DNA from: Cohnella endophytica
Lineage (GTDB): Bacteria > Bacillota > Bacilli > Paenibacillales > Paenibacillaceae
Assembly: GCF_003628305.1 (NCBI RefSeq)
Contig: NZ_RBZM01000008.1
Span: 248,001 to 312,000, forward strand
DNA length: 64,000 nt
Direction: 5' to 3'
Numbering within the stretch: position 1 is the stretch's first letter; each line of letters starts with the position of its first letter. The position numbers and the translations under genes were made by a program. Below are positions 52,035 to 60,820 of the stretch, in pieces. Under the pieces are notes generated by a model, which did not search any database, was not told where the DNA came from, and worked only from the letters and a program-made list of their open reading frames with translations.

Positions 52035-55000
52035 TTGAAAACAATATCGAAACCCAAACGATTATTATCGCTGCTATTGGCGGCATTCGTTGCATTGCCG
52101 GCGTTCGGCTTAAACAGCGTACAGGCGGCTGACCCGGTAACCCTATCGGCCACGAGCCCCGCTAGCCACTACGACAATTATTTTCAAGACGTTTATCCTA
52201 GCTTGAATGACGTTAATTCGCATGTATTCAAGACCGTAACCTATGAGGATCTCGTTACCCTTCTAGGGAGCAAAGGCACGTTCGCGATTCTGATCGGCGG
52301 CTCATGGAGCGACGAGACGAATGCCGACATTCGTTACATTAATGAAGTAGCAAAGGCGAACAACGTTCAGACGATCTACAACTTTGATACGAGATTGGAT
52401 GGAGTTAATCCGGGATTGGATCTAGCGGTGACCCACCCGCCGTTTACGGCAACGGCAGTGAGCGGCAGCAATGCTACGACCAATTATTTCGATTACACGG
52501 AATATTACGTCGAACTGGTCAACAAATATTTAACGAATCTTACGACGCTGTCTTCCGTACCCGCTTCCTATCAGAACAAGTCCAAAAAAGTGGTGAATAC
52601 CAGTACCGGTACAGAGACGACAGCTTCTACCTTAGTAGCAAGCGGCAGCGCAAAAGCGGTACAGTCGCCTTACCTGCTTATCTATAACAAGGATAATGTA
52701 GTCAACGGAGTGAGCGCGCCGGTCGTTTCTTACTTGGAGAAACATGGTTCGGGCAACGCTACGGAATACACTTGGGATAGTTATTTCAAGAATAATCCGA
52801 CTAACGTAACGAATTATAAAGCTCAAGTGCAGGAGGTGTTCAACCAAGCCGCGGCTGCGGGATATGCTCCGAGCAGCTTCAATACGCTGACTAGCTGGGA
52901 TTTCATCGGTCCGCAATTCAATAGTCACAGAGCCAGCGGGACGATTGAAATTTTCCCTTCGAAAACGGAAAACGGTAAAGTCGTTCCCGATCTTGGAGCA
53001 AATAACGTTAACGAGTTAGATTCAACGCTTGTCTTCGAGCATGTGACCTATCACCAACTGACCAAACTGCTGAATACATCGGGCAATTACGCAATCTTGT
53101 TCGGTGGCTCCTGGTGCCCTAACACTCAGGCGGAGATCAGGTGGATTAACCGTTATGCGAAGGCGCATAACATCGACAAAATTTATTTCTTCGATACGCG
53201 TTTGGATGCCGGCGTAGGCGTAACGATTCGCAATCCTCTTGCAAGCACGCATGATGACGGCACTACGTTACAAACGAGGGACAACGAAACGGCAAATCCG
53301 TTGGCGTACTTGTACGGCGATTTGGTTGCCAAGAATTTGAAAAACATTCAGACTACTTATCTCATAACGGGTTCATCCAGTCAGACTGTCACCTATACGG
53401 ATCCGACCACTAGTTTGTCCAAGAAAGTCAACAAGCTTCAAGTTCCTTATCTTTTCACTTTCAATAAAGACAATAAGGATACTTCCAATTCGGACCCGGC
53501 TACGAATGCGGCACCTATCCTAGGGCATGTCGAAATCATGAATGGTTGGGGCAGCACTTATACCGGTACGGGAGCGATAAATTCACAGTATGCGAAATAC
53601 GAAGCGGCCGTAAATTCGCTTTTCTCTAGATTGGAGGGAGCGTCTCCTTCCGGATTAACCGTAGTCGGGGCGAGCGCGCTTGCTGCCAATGACGGGCAAA
53701 TCAAAGATATTTCCGGCGGAGGCATTCTGGAATACAGATTGAAGCCGGCAGACAATCAAGTAACGAGCTTTACGAACGTAGCCGGAACCGCGATTACAGG
53801 TTTACCTGTAGGAACGTACCAAGTAAGGTATGCAAGCAAGGGCTTCAATACGGGTTACAACCAGAGTACCGGAGCCGGAACGGTAACTTATGCTGCCGCC
53901 AACAGCAATTATAAGGAGATAACCATTAAAGTCTTTCAAGCGGCACCGACAGGATTAGCGGGAGTAGGGACCTCCTCGTGGGATCTCAACGACGGGAAAA
54001 TTACCGGAACCGTGGCTGGATTGGAGTACAAGCTGCTGACGGCCGACAGTTACTCGGACGCGTCTTTATCGGAAATCACGGGTCTGGCTCCGGGGAAATA
54101 CCAAGTTAGATTCAAAGCCAAAGACGACTACGATGCCAGCCTTCCTACCGAAGTCGTCGTAACGGGCAAACGACCGGCACCTAGTTTGACGGTTGTAGCG
54201 CCTACATCGTCGGACAACGCGGATGGAAAAATTACAGGAATCGTGGCAGGCTTGGAATACAAACTTTCTTCGGCAAGCAGCTACGCGGATGCTCCCGTTC
54301 CTGCGATTACGGGATTAGCTTCGGGAACCTATCAAGTCAGGTACAAAGCAACAGACGTTTATTCGGTCGGACCCGATGCGGATTTCGTCGTACTGAAATT
54401 CCAAGAGGCTCCAATTGGACTGCATGGCGTGAAACCGACCTCGGCCGCCAATAATAACGGTCAAATTACGATCGATCAACAAACGTCGATAGAAGGATTG
54501 ACTTTTAATTCTTCGAAGGATGCCGATCCGATTGCCGTAACCGACAGAACGATTACCACGCTGCAGCCCGGAACTTACTATTTCTGGTACGCTGCCCAAA
54601 ACGGGTTTGCCGCTAGCGCGCAGACCGAGGTCATCGTTCCGAGTTATGAAGAGTTGGCTCCGCCGTCCGGACTTAGCGCGGTCGGGACAACAAATCTGGT
54701 TAACAATGACGGTCAAATTACGGGCGTAGCTTCCTCGGAATATACTCTTGAAATTAAAAAACAATCGGATTCGGATTATGCGAATGCAAACATCGTCGAT
54801 GGAGCGATCAAAAACCTAACGCCGGGTGTCTATCTTGTCAGATTCGGCGCCTATAACGGGTTGCTCGCAAGCCAGCCTATTGCTCTTACCGTTCAGGGTC
54901 ATCAAGCGGCTCCGTCGGGGTTGTCTGGCGTAGCGCCGACTGCGGCGCTTAACGATGGGGAGATTACGGGCGCGAGTAGCGCATTGGAGTACAGGGTCAA

Positions 55001-56444
55001 GGATACCGGTAATTATCAGGACTCCCCAGGGTCAACCATCACGGGATTAACAGCCGGCAATTATGAAGTCAGGGTTAAACGCTCCGATCTATACCTTGCG
55101 AGCGAACCGACGATTATTAACGTTCCGGCCTATGTAGCGCCAGACACTGGCGGAGGCAATACCGGCGGCGGAAATACGGGAGGCGGCAACACGGGCGGAG
55201 GCAATACCGGCGGCGGAGGAACGACAACGCCTACGACACCGACGGATAACGGCGGGATCGTGACGACTCCGGGAACCGTAGCGGTTACCGCTCCTTCCAA
55301 AACGGACGCAACTACGGGGGATACGCTTGCGACTCTTTCCAAAGAAACGGTTTCGAGTCTCGTAAGCAATGTCAAAAAAACCGAAACCGCGGGCAAATCT
55401 TCCGTGGTGGAAGTGAAGGTCGAAACGACGGAACAGACGAAGTCGGCTCAATTGAGCTTGCCGAAATCCGCGTTTAACGATATCGCAACAGGCACGAACG
55501 CTGACGTAAAGGTTAACTATGGCAATATCGGAACGATAAGCTTCGACTCTAAGGCGATAAAAACGATTAACTCGTCTGCGGCTACCGAAGACGTAAGCAT
55601 CATCATCACGAAGAGCGAATTGACGCCTGAAGGCAAAGAAGTGCTGGGCGACCGTCCCGTGTACGACTTCTCGGTGTTCGTTGGCAATGAAAAAGTATCT
55701 TCCTTCGGCGGAGGCAAAGCGAGCATCAGCATTCCATACGCGCTGAAAGCCGGAGAATCCCCGGAATCGGTCATCATCTATTATGTCACCGACGAGGGCG
55801 AGCTTCAGACGGTACGCGGACATTATAATGCTAGAACCGGCACGGTCGATTTCACTACGACGCATTTCTCTCAATACATCGTCGGTTACAACGCGATCCC
55901 TTTCGCCGACGTCTCCGGATCTTCTTGGTACGGAAAAGCCGTTAACTACTTGGCGGCACGGGATATTACGGGCGGCACGGACAGTTCTCATTTCAGCCCT
56001 GATGCCGCGCTTACCAGAGGACAATTTATCGTTTTGTTACTGAAGGCTTATGGCATTCAGGCGGCGGATGGCGGAGCTGATAACTTCGCGGACTCAGGCA
56101 GCAACAAATATTATACGAATTATCTTGCTGCGGCGAAAAAGCTGGGTATCGCCACGGGAGTCGGCGACAACCGATTCGCGCCTGACAAAGCGATTACGCG
56201 CCAAGAGCTGTTCACTTTACTCTATCGTTCGCTGGGGCTGCTTGGCGAACTTCCAACCGAGAAAACGGGAGCGACGGTAGGCGCTTACGGAGATGCGGGC
56301 CAAATAGCCGGCTATGCGCAATCGGCTGTCCAAGCGCTGGTGGAAAGCGGAGTCATAACCGGCAGCAACGCGAAGCTGAATCCGAAAGGCGTGACCACGA
56401 GAGCGCAAGCGGCTCAAGTTCTCTACAACTTGCTCTCCAAATGA
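52035..56444 (+). CDS. SLH-anchored surface protein with two thioredoxin-like domains
   Basis: A 1469-residue secreted protein starting at TTG (GAGGGG upstream). After the signal peptide (cleavage near VQA-ADP) come two homologous thioredoxin-like domains. The first has GGSWSDETNADIRYIN and the second GGSWCPNTQAEIRWIN; each ends in a FDTRLD strand. Only the second keeps an active-site cysteine. Next come about six repeats of roughly 80 residues opening APxGLxGVxxT, a TGGGN linker and a conserved beta domain (about 1120-1310). Three SLH domains (FADVSGSSWYGKAVNYL and two more) anchor it to the S-layer polymer. The ccdA and resA-like genes follow, so a redox role at the surface is likely. Confidence 0.85.
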   Translation: MKTISKPKRLLSLLLAAFVALPAFGLNSVQAADPVTLSATSPASHYDNYFQDVYPSLNDVNSHVFKTVTYEDLVTLLGSKGTFAILIGGSWSDETNADIRYINEVAKANNVQTIYNFDTRLDGVNPGLDLAVTHPPFTATAVSGSNATTNYFDYTEYYVELVNKYLTNLTTLSSVPASYQNKSKKVVNTSTGTETTASTLVASGSAKAVQSPYLLIYNKDNVVNGVSAPVVSYLEKHGSGNATEYTWDSYFKNNPTNVTNYKAQVQEVFNQAAAAGYAPSSFNTLTSWDFIGPQFNSHRASGTIEIFPSKTENGKVVPDLGANNVNELDSTLVFEHVTYHQLTKLLNTSGNYAILFGGSWCPNTQAEIRWINRYAKAHNIDKIYFFDTRLDAGVGVTIRNPLASTHDDGTTLQTRDNETANPLAYLYGDLVAKNLKNIQTTYLITGSSSQTVTYTDPTTSLSKKVNKLQVPYLFTFNKDNKDTSNSDPATNAAPILGHVEIMNGWGSTYTGTGAINSQYAKYEAAVNSLFSRLEGASPSGLTVVGASALAANDGQIKDISGGGILEYRLKPADNQVTSFTNVAGTAITGLPVGTYQVRYASKGFNTGYNQSTGAGTVTYAAANSNYKEITIKVFQAAPTGLAGVGTSSWDLNDGKITGTVAGLEYKLLTADSYSDASLSEITGLAPGKYQVRFKAKDDYDASLPTEVVVTGKRPAPSLTVVAPTSSDNADGKITGIVAGLEYKLSSASSYADAPVPAITGLASGTYQVRYKATDVYSVGPDADFVVLKFQEAPIGLHGVKPTSAANNNGQITIDQQTSIEGLTFNSSKDADPIAVTDRTITTLQPGTYYFWYAAQNGFAASAQTEVIVPSYEELAPPSGLSAVGTTNLVNNDGQITGVASSEYTLEIKKQSDSDYANANIVDGAIKNLTPGVYLVRFGAYNGLLASQPIALTVQGHQAAPSGLSGVAPTAALNDGEITGASSALEYRVKDTGNYQDSPGSTITGLTAGNYEVRVKRSDLYLASEPTIINVPAYVAPDTGGGNTGGGNTGGGNTGGGNTGGGGTTTPTTPTDNGGIVTTPGTVAVTAPSKTDATTGDTLATLSKETVSSLVSNVKKTETAGKSSVVEVKVETTEQTKSAQLSLPKSAFNDIATGTNADVKVNYGNIGTISFDSKAIKTINSSAATEDVSIIITKSELTPEGKEVLGDRPVYDFSVFVGNEKVSSFGGGKASISIPYALKAGESPESVIIYYVTDEGELQTVRGHYNARTGTVDFTTTHFSQYIVGYNAIPFADVSGSSWYGKAVNYLAARDITGGTDSSHFSPDAALTRGQFIVLLLKAYGIQAADGGADNFADSGSNKYYTNYLAAAKKLGIATGVGDNRFAPDKAITRQELFTLLYRSLGLLGELPTEKTGATVGAYGDAGQIAGYAQSAVQALVESGVITGSNAKLNPKGVTTRAQAAQVLYNLLSK
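55146..55224. repeat. 15-base tandem repeat coding for a TGGGN linker
   Basis: About five tandem copies of a 15-base unit encode Thr-Gly-Gly-Gly-Asn inside the SLH protein gene. The unit number may vary between strains. Confidence 0.8.
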
Positions 56445-56493
56445 TGATAGGCTTGCCGGAAACGGCATGAAGCCATGGGATTGAGGGGAAATA

Positions 56494-56514
56494 GGGTAGC
56501 CATTACGGCTGCCC
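56494..56514 (+). terminator. Hairpin between the SLH gene and ccdA
   Basis: GGGTAGCC (56494-56501) pairs with GGCTGCCC (56507-56514) with one mismatch, followed by ATTTTCC. A weak terminator that could reduce read-through into ccdA. Confidence 0.5.
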
Positions 56515-56559
56515 ATTTTCCTATTCGCGGGATAATCGCTCAGATTGGGGGAACATGGC

Positions 56560-57252
56560 TTGAATTTGTTGCTGGCTTTTTCCGCTGGTTTGCTTTCTTT
56601 TTTCTCCCCTTGCGTGTTGCCTCTCATTCCGGTCTATCTTAGTTATCTGATCGGTTCTACGGCGACGGATATTCAGACCGAAGAAACGAAGAAGCTGCTA
56701 TGGAGAGCGATCTTGTTCATATTGGGATTCTCGTTCGTGTTTATTCTGTTGGGCGTATCGGTCAGCTCCGTCAGTCGGCTCGTGTCGGAGCATCTCCAAA
56801 TCGTCATGCGATTCGGAGGCTTACTGATTATTTTGTTCGGTTTGCAGTTAACGGGTGTTCTTAGAATCAAGCTTCTTTACTCGGACACGAGATTTGCTCC
56901 TAAACGCACCCAAGCGGGGGCGTTAGGCGCCGTCGTGCTCGGAATGGCGTTCGCGGCGGGATGGACGCCTTGCATCGGGCCTATACTGTCTTCCATTCTT
57001 ATTTACGCTAGCAGCATGAGCACGATTGGCAAGGGCGTGCTTTTGCTGACCGCGTATTCGCTTGGCATGGCCGTACCATTGCTAATGTCCGCTTTGCTCG
57101 TCGATCATATGAGACGCATTTTAAGAAAGATCTCGAGATTCCTGCCGGCCATCTCCATCGTCAGCGGCGTCGTTATGATCGTAATGGGCGTACTGATGTA
57201 CACGAATCGGCTGGAGTCAATCGTAGGAGCATCCGGATTGTTGAACTTGTAG
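56560..57252 (+). CDS. ccdA: CcdA/DsbD-type membrane thiol-disulfide carrier
   Basis: A 230-residue, six-helix membrane protein that passes electrons from cytoplasmic thioredoxin to proteins outside. The two essential cysteines are present in FSPCVLPL and WTPCIGPI. The TTG at 56560 has GGGGGAA upstream and gives the usual start NLLLAFSAGLLSFFSPCVLP; a TTG at 56545 would put the ribosome-binding site inside the gene. It is followed 14 bases later by a ResA-like thioredoxin, its probable partner, and lies downstream of the SLH protein with thioredoxin-like domains. Confidence 0.93.
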   Translation: MNLLLAFSAGLLSFFSPCVLPLIPVYLSYLIGSTATDIQTEETKKLLWRAILFILGFSFVFILLGVSVSSVSRLVSEHLQIVMRFGGLLIILFGLQLTGVLRIKLLYSDTRFAPKRTQAGALGAVVLGMAFAAGWTPCIGPILSSILIYASSMSTIGKGVLLLTAYSLGMAVPLLMSALLVDHMRRILRKISRFLPAISIVSGVVMIVMGVLMYTNRLESIVGASGLLNL

Positions 57253-57266
57253 AGGAGTTCTTGATA

Positions 57267-57878
57267 ATGAAAAAAAATATGATTCTTTGGGGCGTGGCAG
57301 CCTTCCTGATTTTATCGGCGATCTATGTCACCAACCGATACAGCTTAAAAGAGAAAATGGAAACCGTGCATACGGAAAGCGTTACGGCTTCGGAGACTGT
57401 ATCCTCCTCTTCGCTGCCATCCGCTTCCCCGGCTCGTCCAGCTATCGCGGCGAAGCCTGAGCTGGACGGCGCGGAAGACTTTAAGCTGGTCGATCTGGAA
57501 GGCAAGGAAGTGTCCCTGACGGATTTGCGGGGCAAGTATGTGTATCTGAACTTCTGGGCGACGTGGTGCAAGTGGTGCAAAAAAGAAATGCCCGATCTGA
57601 AAGAAGTTTACGACAATCATCAAACCGACGACATCGTATTCCTCACCGTAAACGTAGGGGAAGATCAGAGTTCTGCATGGAAATACATGAACGACAACGG
57701 ATATCCGTTTAGAGTGCTGCTCGATTCGGACAAGAGCGTTACCCGAGCATACGGCATTCGTTCGATTCCGGTTTCTTTGTTCATAGATAAAGAGGGGAAA
57801 ATCTCGCACAAGCGGACCGGAGCCATGAACAAAGAGGAAATGGAAATCGCGATTCAAGAAATGCTCAATCGGTCTTAG
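57267..57878 (+). CDS. ResA/TlpA-like membrane-anchored thioredoxin
   Basis: A 203-residue extracytoplasmic thiol-disulfide oxidoreductase. One N-terminal anchor helix (MILWGVAAFLILSAIYV) and a Ser/Ala/Pro spacer are followed by an AhpC-TSA/Redoxin-type thioredoxin fold with the active site WATWCKWC (CKWC) and the cis-proline in IRSIPVSLFID. The ATG at 57267 has GAGGAG upstream. CcdA encoded just before would keep it reduced. No cytochrome c maturation genes are seen here, so its targets may be local surface proteins. Confidence 0.92.
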   Translation: MKKNMILWGVAAFLILSAIYVTNRYSLKEKMETVHTESVTASETVSSSSLPSASPARPAIAAKPELDGAEDFKLVDLEGKEVSLTDLRGKYVYLNFWATWCKWCKKEMPDLKEVYDNHQTDDIVFLTVNVGEDQSSAWKYMNDNGYPFRVLLDSDKSVTRAYGIRSIPVSLFIDKEGKISHKRTGAMNKEEMEIAIQEMLNRS

Positions 57879-57898
57879 CAGGGATAAACAAGGCGAAA

Positions 57899-57934
57899 AA
57901 CCTCCAGCCGCCTCGTTAGGAGCGGGTGGAGGTT
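57899..57934. terminator. Terminator between the thioredoxin gene and tcyP
   Basis: A 13-position stem with one mismatch (AACCTCCAGCCGC with GCGGGTGGAGGTT). It lies between convergent genes. Confidence 0.75.
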
Positions 57935-57960
57935 CCTTAATACCTTTAAGGGTTGCGTTA

Positions 57961-59328
57961 TTATACGACGGTCAACGCGATATCTTCTTCAGCATCGTTC
58001 CGGTTAAACGCTTCGCGATCGAATTCACCTTCGGAGCTTGCTACGAGCAATGAAGTTACTGTCGTTCCGGTCGCATTGATTGCGGTGCGGCCCATATCGA
58101 TAAGCGCTTCAACGCCTGCGACGATCGCGATACCTTCGAGCGGAAGTCCTAGAGCCGTAAGCACGACGGTCGTCGAAATGACGGCTGGACCGGGCACGCC
58201 GGCAACGCCGATCGAAGAGATAATGCTGACGAGGACGAGAATGAAGTAATCCGTAACGGTTAGATCGATGCCGAACACTTGAGCGGTGAATACCGCTACG
58301 ATTGCCGGCCAGACGCCGCCGCAGCCGTTAAAATTCATGGACGCTCCCAAAGGCGCGACGAAGCTTGCGATACGGGGCGAAACGTGCAGTCTCTTCGTAA
58401 TGACCTCCAGATTGACGGGTAACGTGGCGTAACTGCTTCGGGTCGTGAACGCGACCGCGATCGTCGGATAGATTTTGCGGAAGAAACGAATCGGATTGAC
58501 TTTCGCTACGAATAACACGAGTCCGCCGAATACGAGGACGAAGTGGATGATCAGAGCGACGTAAGACGTAACAATGACGCTGCCGAGCTCCTGAAGCGTA
58601 TCCCAACCGTACCTTGCCGTGATGCCGGCTATGAGGGCGAACACTCCGTAAGGCGTAAGGCGAATGACGTATTTGACGACTTGATGCAAGACTTGCGTCA
58701 GGGATTGGATCAGGTCGCGCACGGGCTTAACTGCTTCCGAGTTTTTGGATCCGATCTTGACGATGGCCACCGCCAAGAATACGGCGAAGATCAGTATCGG
58801 GACGACTTTGCCCTGAGAGGCTTCATTAAAAGGATTGGAAGGCACGAGGTCTAGAATAACCTGGGAGAACGTCGGGATTTCGCGAGCTTGGAAGTCGTCC
58901 GGCACGGCTTGCTTTATGCCGCTTCCCGGGTTGAATAGCAGGGCGATCAGCAACCCGATTACGGACGCGATTCCCGTCGTGCCGAGAAACCATGCAAAGG
59001 TTTTGAAGCCGATCTTGCGTAAATACTCCAAGCTTGTTAAGGAAGCGATGCTGTTTAACACGAGAACGAATACGAGGGGAATGACGAGCATCCTGATCAA
59101 GCTGACATAGATGCTTCCGAACGTGGTAATGCCTTTCGTATCGTAATCCAAGTTTTGAAAGAGAATACCGACGACTACTCCCAAACCTAGGCCGATGATA
59201 ACCCGAAGGCCGAACCCGAGTCGCTTTTTCGCGAGCGCGAACAAAATGAAAAAGACGAAAACGGAGGTTACGAAGCTGTACCAGTTTGTTTCGATAGCCG
59301 AGAGCAAGTTGTTTTGGATATCGCTCAT
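57961..59328 (-). CDS. tcyP: L-cystine symporter (TcyP-like, dicarboxylate symporter family)
   Basis: A 455-residue member of the dicarboxylate/amino acid:cation symporter family, closest in appearance to TcyP, the L-cystine uptake protein of B. subtilis. Eight or so helices plus hairpins; the serine-rich FTTRSSYATLPVN and GASMNFNGCGG segments form the substrate site. The ATG at 59328 gives the family start, with AGGAGG 12 bases upstream. The next genes on the other strand form a thiol-redox cluster, so import of the disulfide cystine beside it is suggestive. Confidence 0.85.
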   Translation of the reverse strand: MSDIQNNLLSAIETNWYSFVTSVFVFFILFALAKKRLGFGLRVIIGLGLGVVVGILFQNLDYDTKGITTFGSIYVSLIRMLVIPLVFVLVLNSIASLTSLEYLRKIGFKTFAWFLGTTGIASVIGLLIALLFNPGSGIKQAVPDDFQAREIPTFSQVILDLVPSNPFNEASQGKVVPILIFAVFLAVAIVKIGSKNSEAVKPVRDLIQSLTQVLHQVVKYVIRLTPYGVFALIAGITARYGWDTLQELGSVIVTSYVALIIHFVLVFGGLVLFVAKVNPIRFFRKIYPTIAVAFTTRSSYATLPVNLEVITKRLHVSPRIASFVAPLGASMNFNGCGGVWPAIVAVFTAQVFGIDLTVTDYFILVLVSIISSIGVAGVPGPAVISTTVVLTALGLPLEGIAIVAGVEALIDMGRTAINATGTTVTSLLVASSEGEFDREAFNRNDAEEDIALTVV

Positions 59329-59378
59329 GATTGAATAATTCCTCCTAAACCTATCTTTATAATTGGTATTTATCATTC

Positions 59379-59407
59379 AATGTACAAACAACAGAACATA
59401 ATGTCAA
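59379..59407 (-). promoter_or_regulatory. Promoter of tcyP
   Basis: On the minus strand, TTGACA (59407-59402), a 17-base spacer and TACATT (59384-59379). Confidence 0.7.
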
Positions 59408-59430
59408 TCCATTTTTTTCGGAACGCGCTA

Positions 59431-59456
59431 AAAAAGCCGACCGAGAGGGCCGGCTT
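59431..59456 (-). terminator. Terminator of the transglutaminase-like gene
   Basis: On the minus strand AAGCCGGCC pairs with GGTCGGCTT (one G-U pair), followed by TTTTT. It ends the gene whose stop is at 59522. Confidence 0.85.
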
Positions 59457-59521
59457 CTAAGAGAAGCTGAAAAAAGCAAATAGGCGATGAGGATAATTCG
59501 ACAGAAATAATAGGATTTTAA

Positions 59522-60646
59522 TCAGGAATACTTAAAAGTAATCCGAAGAAGCTTGTCGTTAGCCGACGTGCGAGGGAGGTCCTCGGCCGTATAACTGTAA
59601 CCGGAGAGCCCGTCAATGTCGGCGAATGCCTTTTTAAGATCGGTTCGGTACGTGACGCCTCCCGTATATCGGATGACGAGTTCTTTGAGACCCAGCGAGG
59701 TCGCGGTACGGATCTTGCCGTTTAGTTCTTTTACGCTCGTTGCCGTATAAGCGTCCGTTAAGTAGAGGAAACCAAGCTCCTTGAACATCTGTTGATAGAA
59801 AGTTTTGCGAGCGGCATCCTTAGAGATCAAGGCCGTAAGCGTCTGGTCGTACGGAGTGACGGCCGCGGGATATGCCGTTTGCGGTTTCCATTTGTGGTCC
59901 GGCATCAGTTGCGCGTCCGTCAAGTTGTAGTAATTATACGTCGTTCGTCCCTTCACGTCGGGTATGGGATCGTCCCAAGTCGTATCGAGCTGGTACCACT
60001 TGCCGCCGATTTGGACCAAGTTCCACGTATGGGCGATACCCCGCGAGGTTCCTTCGACGATTTTCACGGGAATGCCGGCTTGCCTCATCATCTCGTAGGT
60101 GAGAAGGGCATAACCTTGGCACACGGTCTTGCCCTTCACGATTCCGTCGTACGCGGAGTAGGAGACGAGGCGCGTATCGTAGGCGACGTTCGTTACGATC
60201 CAATCGTGGATCGCTTTTTCTTTTTGATGGTCGTTCATTCCCGGGACGATAATTCGTTTCAGCGCCGCGGCGATACGCGTTTTCACTTCCGTCGTCTGGG
60301 CAAGCGTCTCCCAGTACGTGAAGCTGAAGGTGACCGTGGCCTTATTTCCTCTAATCGAAGCGTTATAGCCGTACTTTTTTACGATATAGTGCAAATAGTC
60401 ATCGGAGCGGACGGCCGAGTCGAGAAGGTCGAGGATTTCGGCTTTCATCGTGGTTTGATTACCCGTGTACGTGATTTGCAAGGTGCCCAGGCGCTGGCTT
60501 AGCGCGCTTACGATCTGCTTGCGAAGCTGGTCGTGCGACACCGTTCCCGCAGCCGCTTCCGCGGATGAATTAACGAATTTCGCCGAAACCCACACTCCCG
60601 CGGCGACGACCGCTAGAGTTAAGGCGATTTGCAGGGCTGTTCGCAT
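59522..60646 (-). CDS. Secreted transglutaminase-like cysteine protease fold protein
   Basis: A 374-residue exported protein. An N-terminal signal or anchor helix (LQIALTLAVVAAGVWVSA) leads into a helical domain. The transglutaminase-like core (about residues 150-235) has the triad Cys (GKTVCQGYA), His (GIAHTWNLV) and Asp (YQLDTTWDD). Such domains in Firmicutes usually cleave or cross-link peptides at the cell surface. A separate C-terminal domain follows. AAGGAGG is 8 bases before the ATG. It is monocistronic. Confidence 0.88.
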   Translation of the reverse strand: MRTALQIALTLAVVAAGVWVSAKFVNSSAEAAAGTVSHDQLRKQIVSALSQRLGTLQITYTGNQTTMKAEILDLLDSAVRSDDYLHYIVKKYGYNASIRGNKATVTFSFTYWETLAQTTEVKTRIAAALKRIIVPGMNDHQKEKAIHDWIVTNVAYDTRLVSYSAYDGIVKGKTVCQGYALLTYEMMRQAGIPVKIVEGTSRGIAHTWNLVQIGGKWYQLDTTWDDPIPDVKGRTTYNYYNLTDAQLMPDHKWKPQTAYPAAVTPYDQTLTALISKDAARKTFYQQMFKELGFLYLTDAYTATSVKELNGKIRTATSLGLKELVIRYTGGVTYRTDLKKAFADIDGLSGYSYTAEDLPRTSANDKLLRITFKYS

Positions 60647-60820
60647 ATCCGCCGCCTCCTTGTTTGTTTATATGCTCATGGGGTTCGTTTTTGTCCCGTT
60701 TTTCGATCTCTACCTCGAATATAGCATAGTGAGCGATTGTTATCGAATGAATCGGAGGATGGCAAATGTTGCCCTGCGACCGACGGTTTGGTAGGGTTAG
60801 GGTAACGGTCCGCATAGGGA

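Noticed and set aside
55089..56024. Minus-strand open frame of 311 codons
   Set aside because: Antisense to the SLH protein gene; Arg-rich composition typical of a shadow frame.
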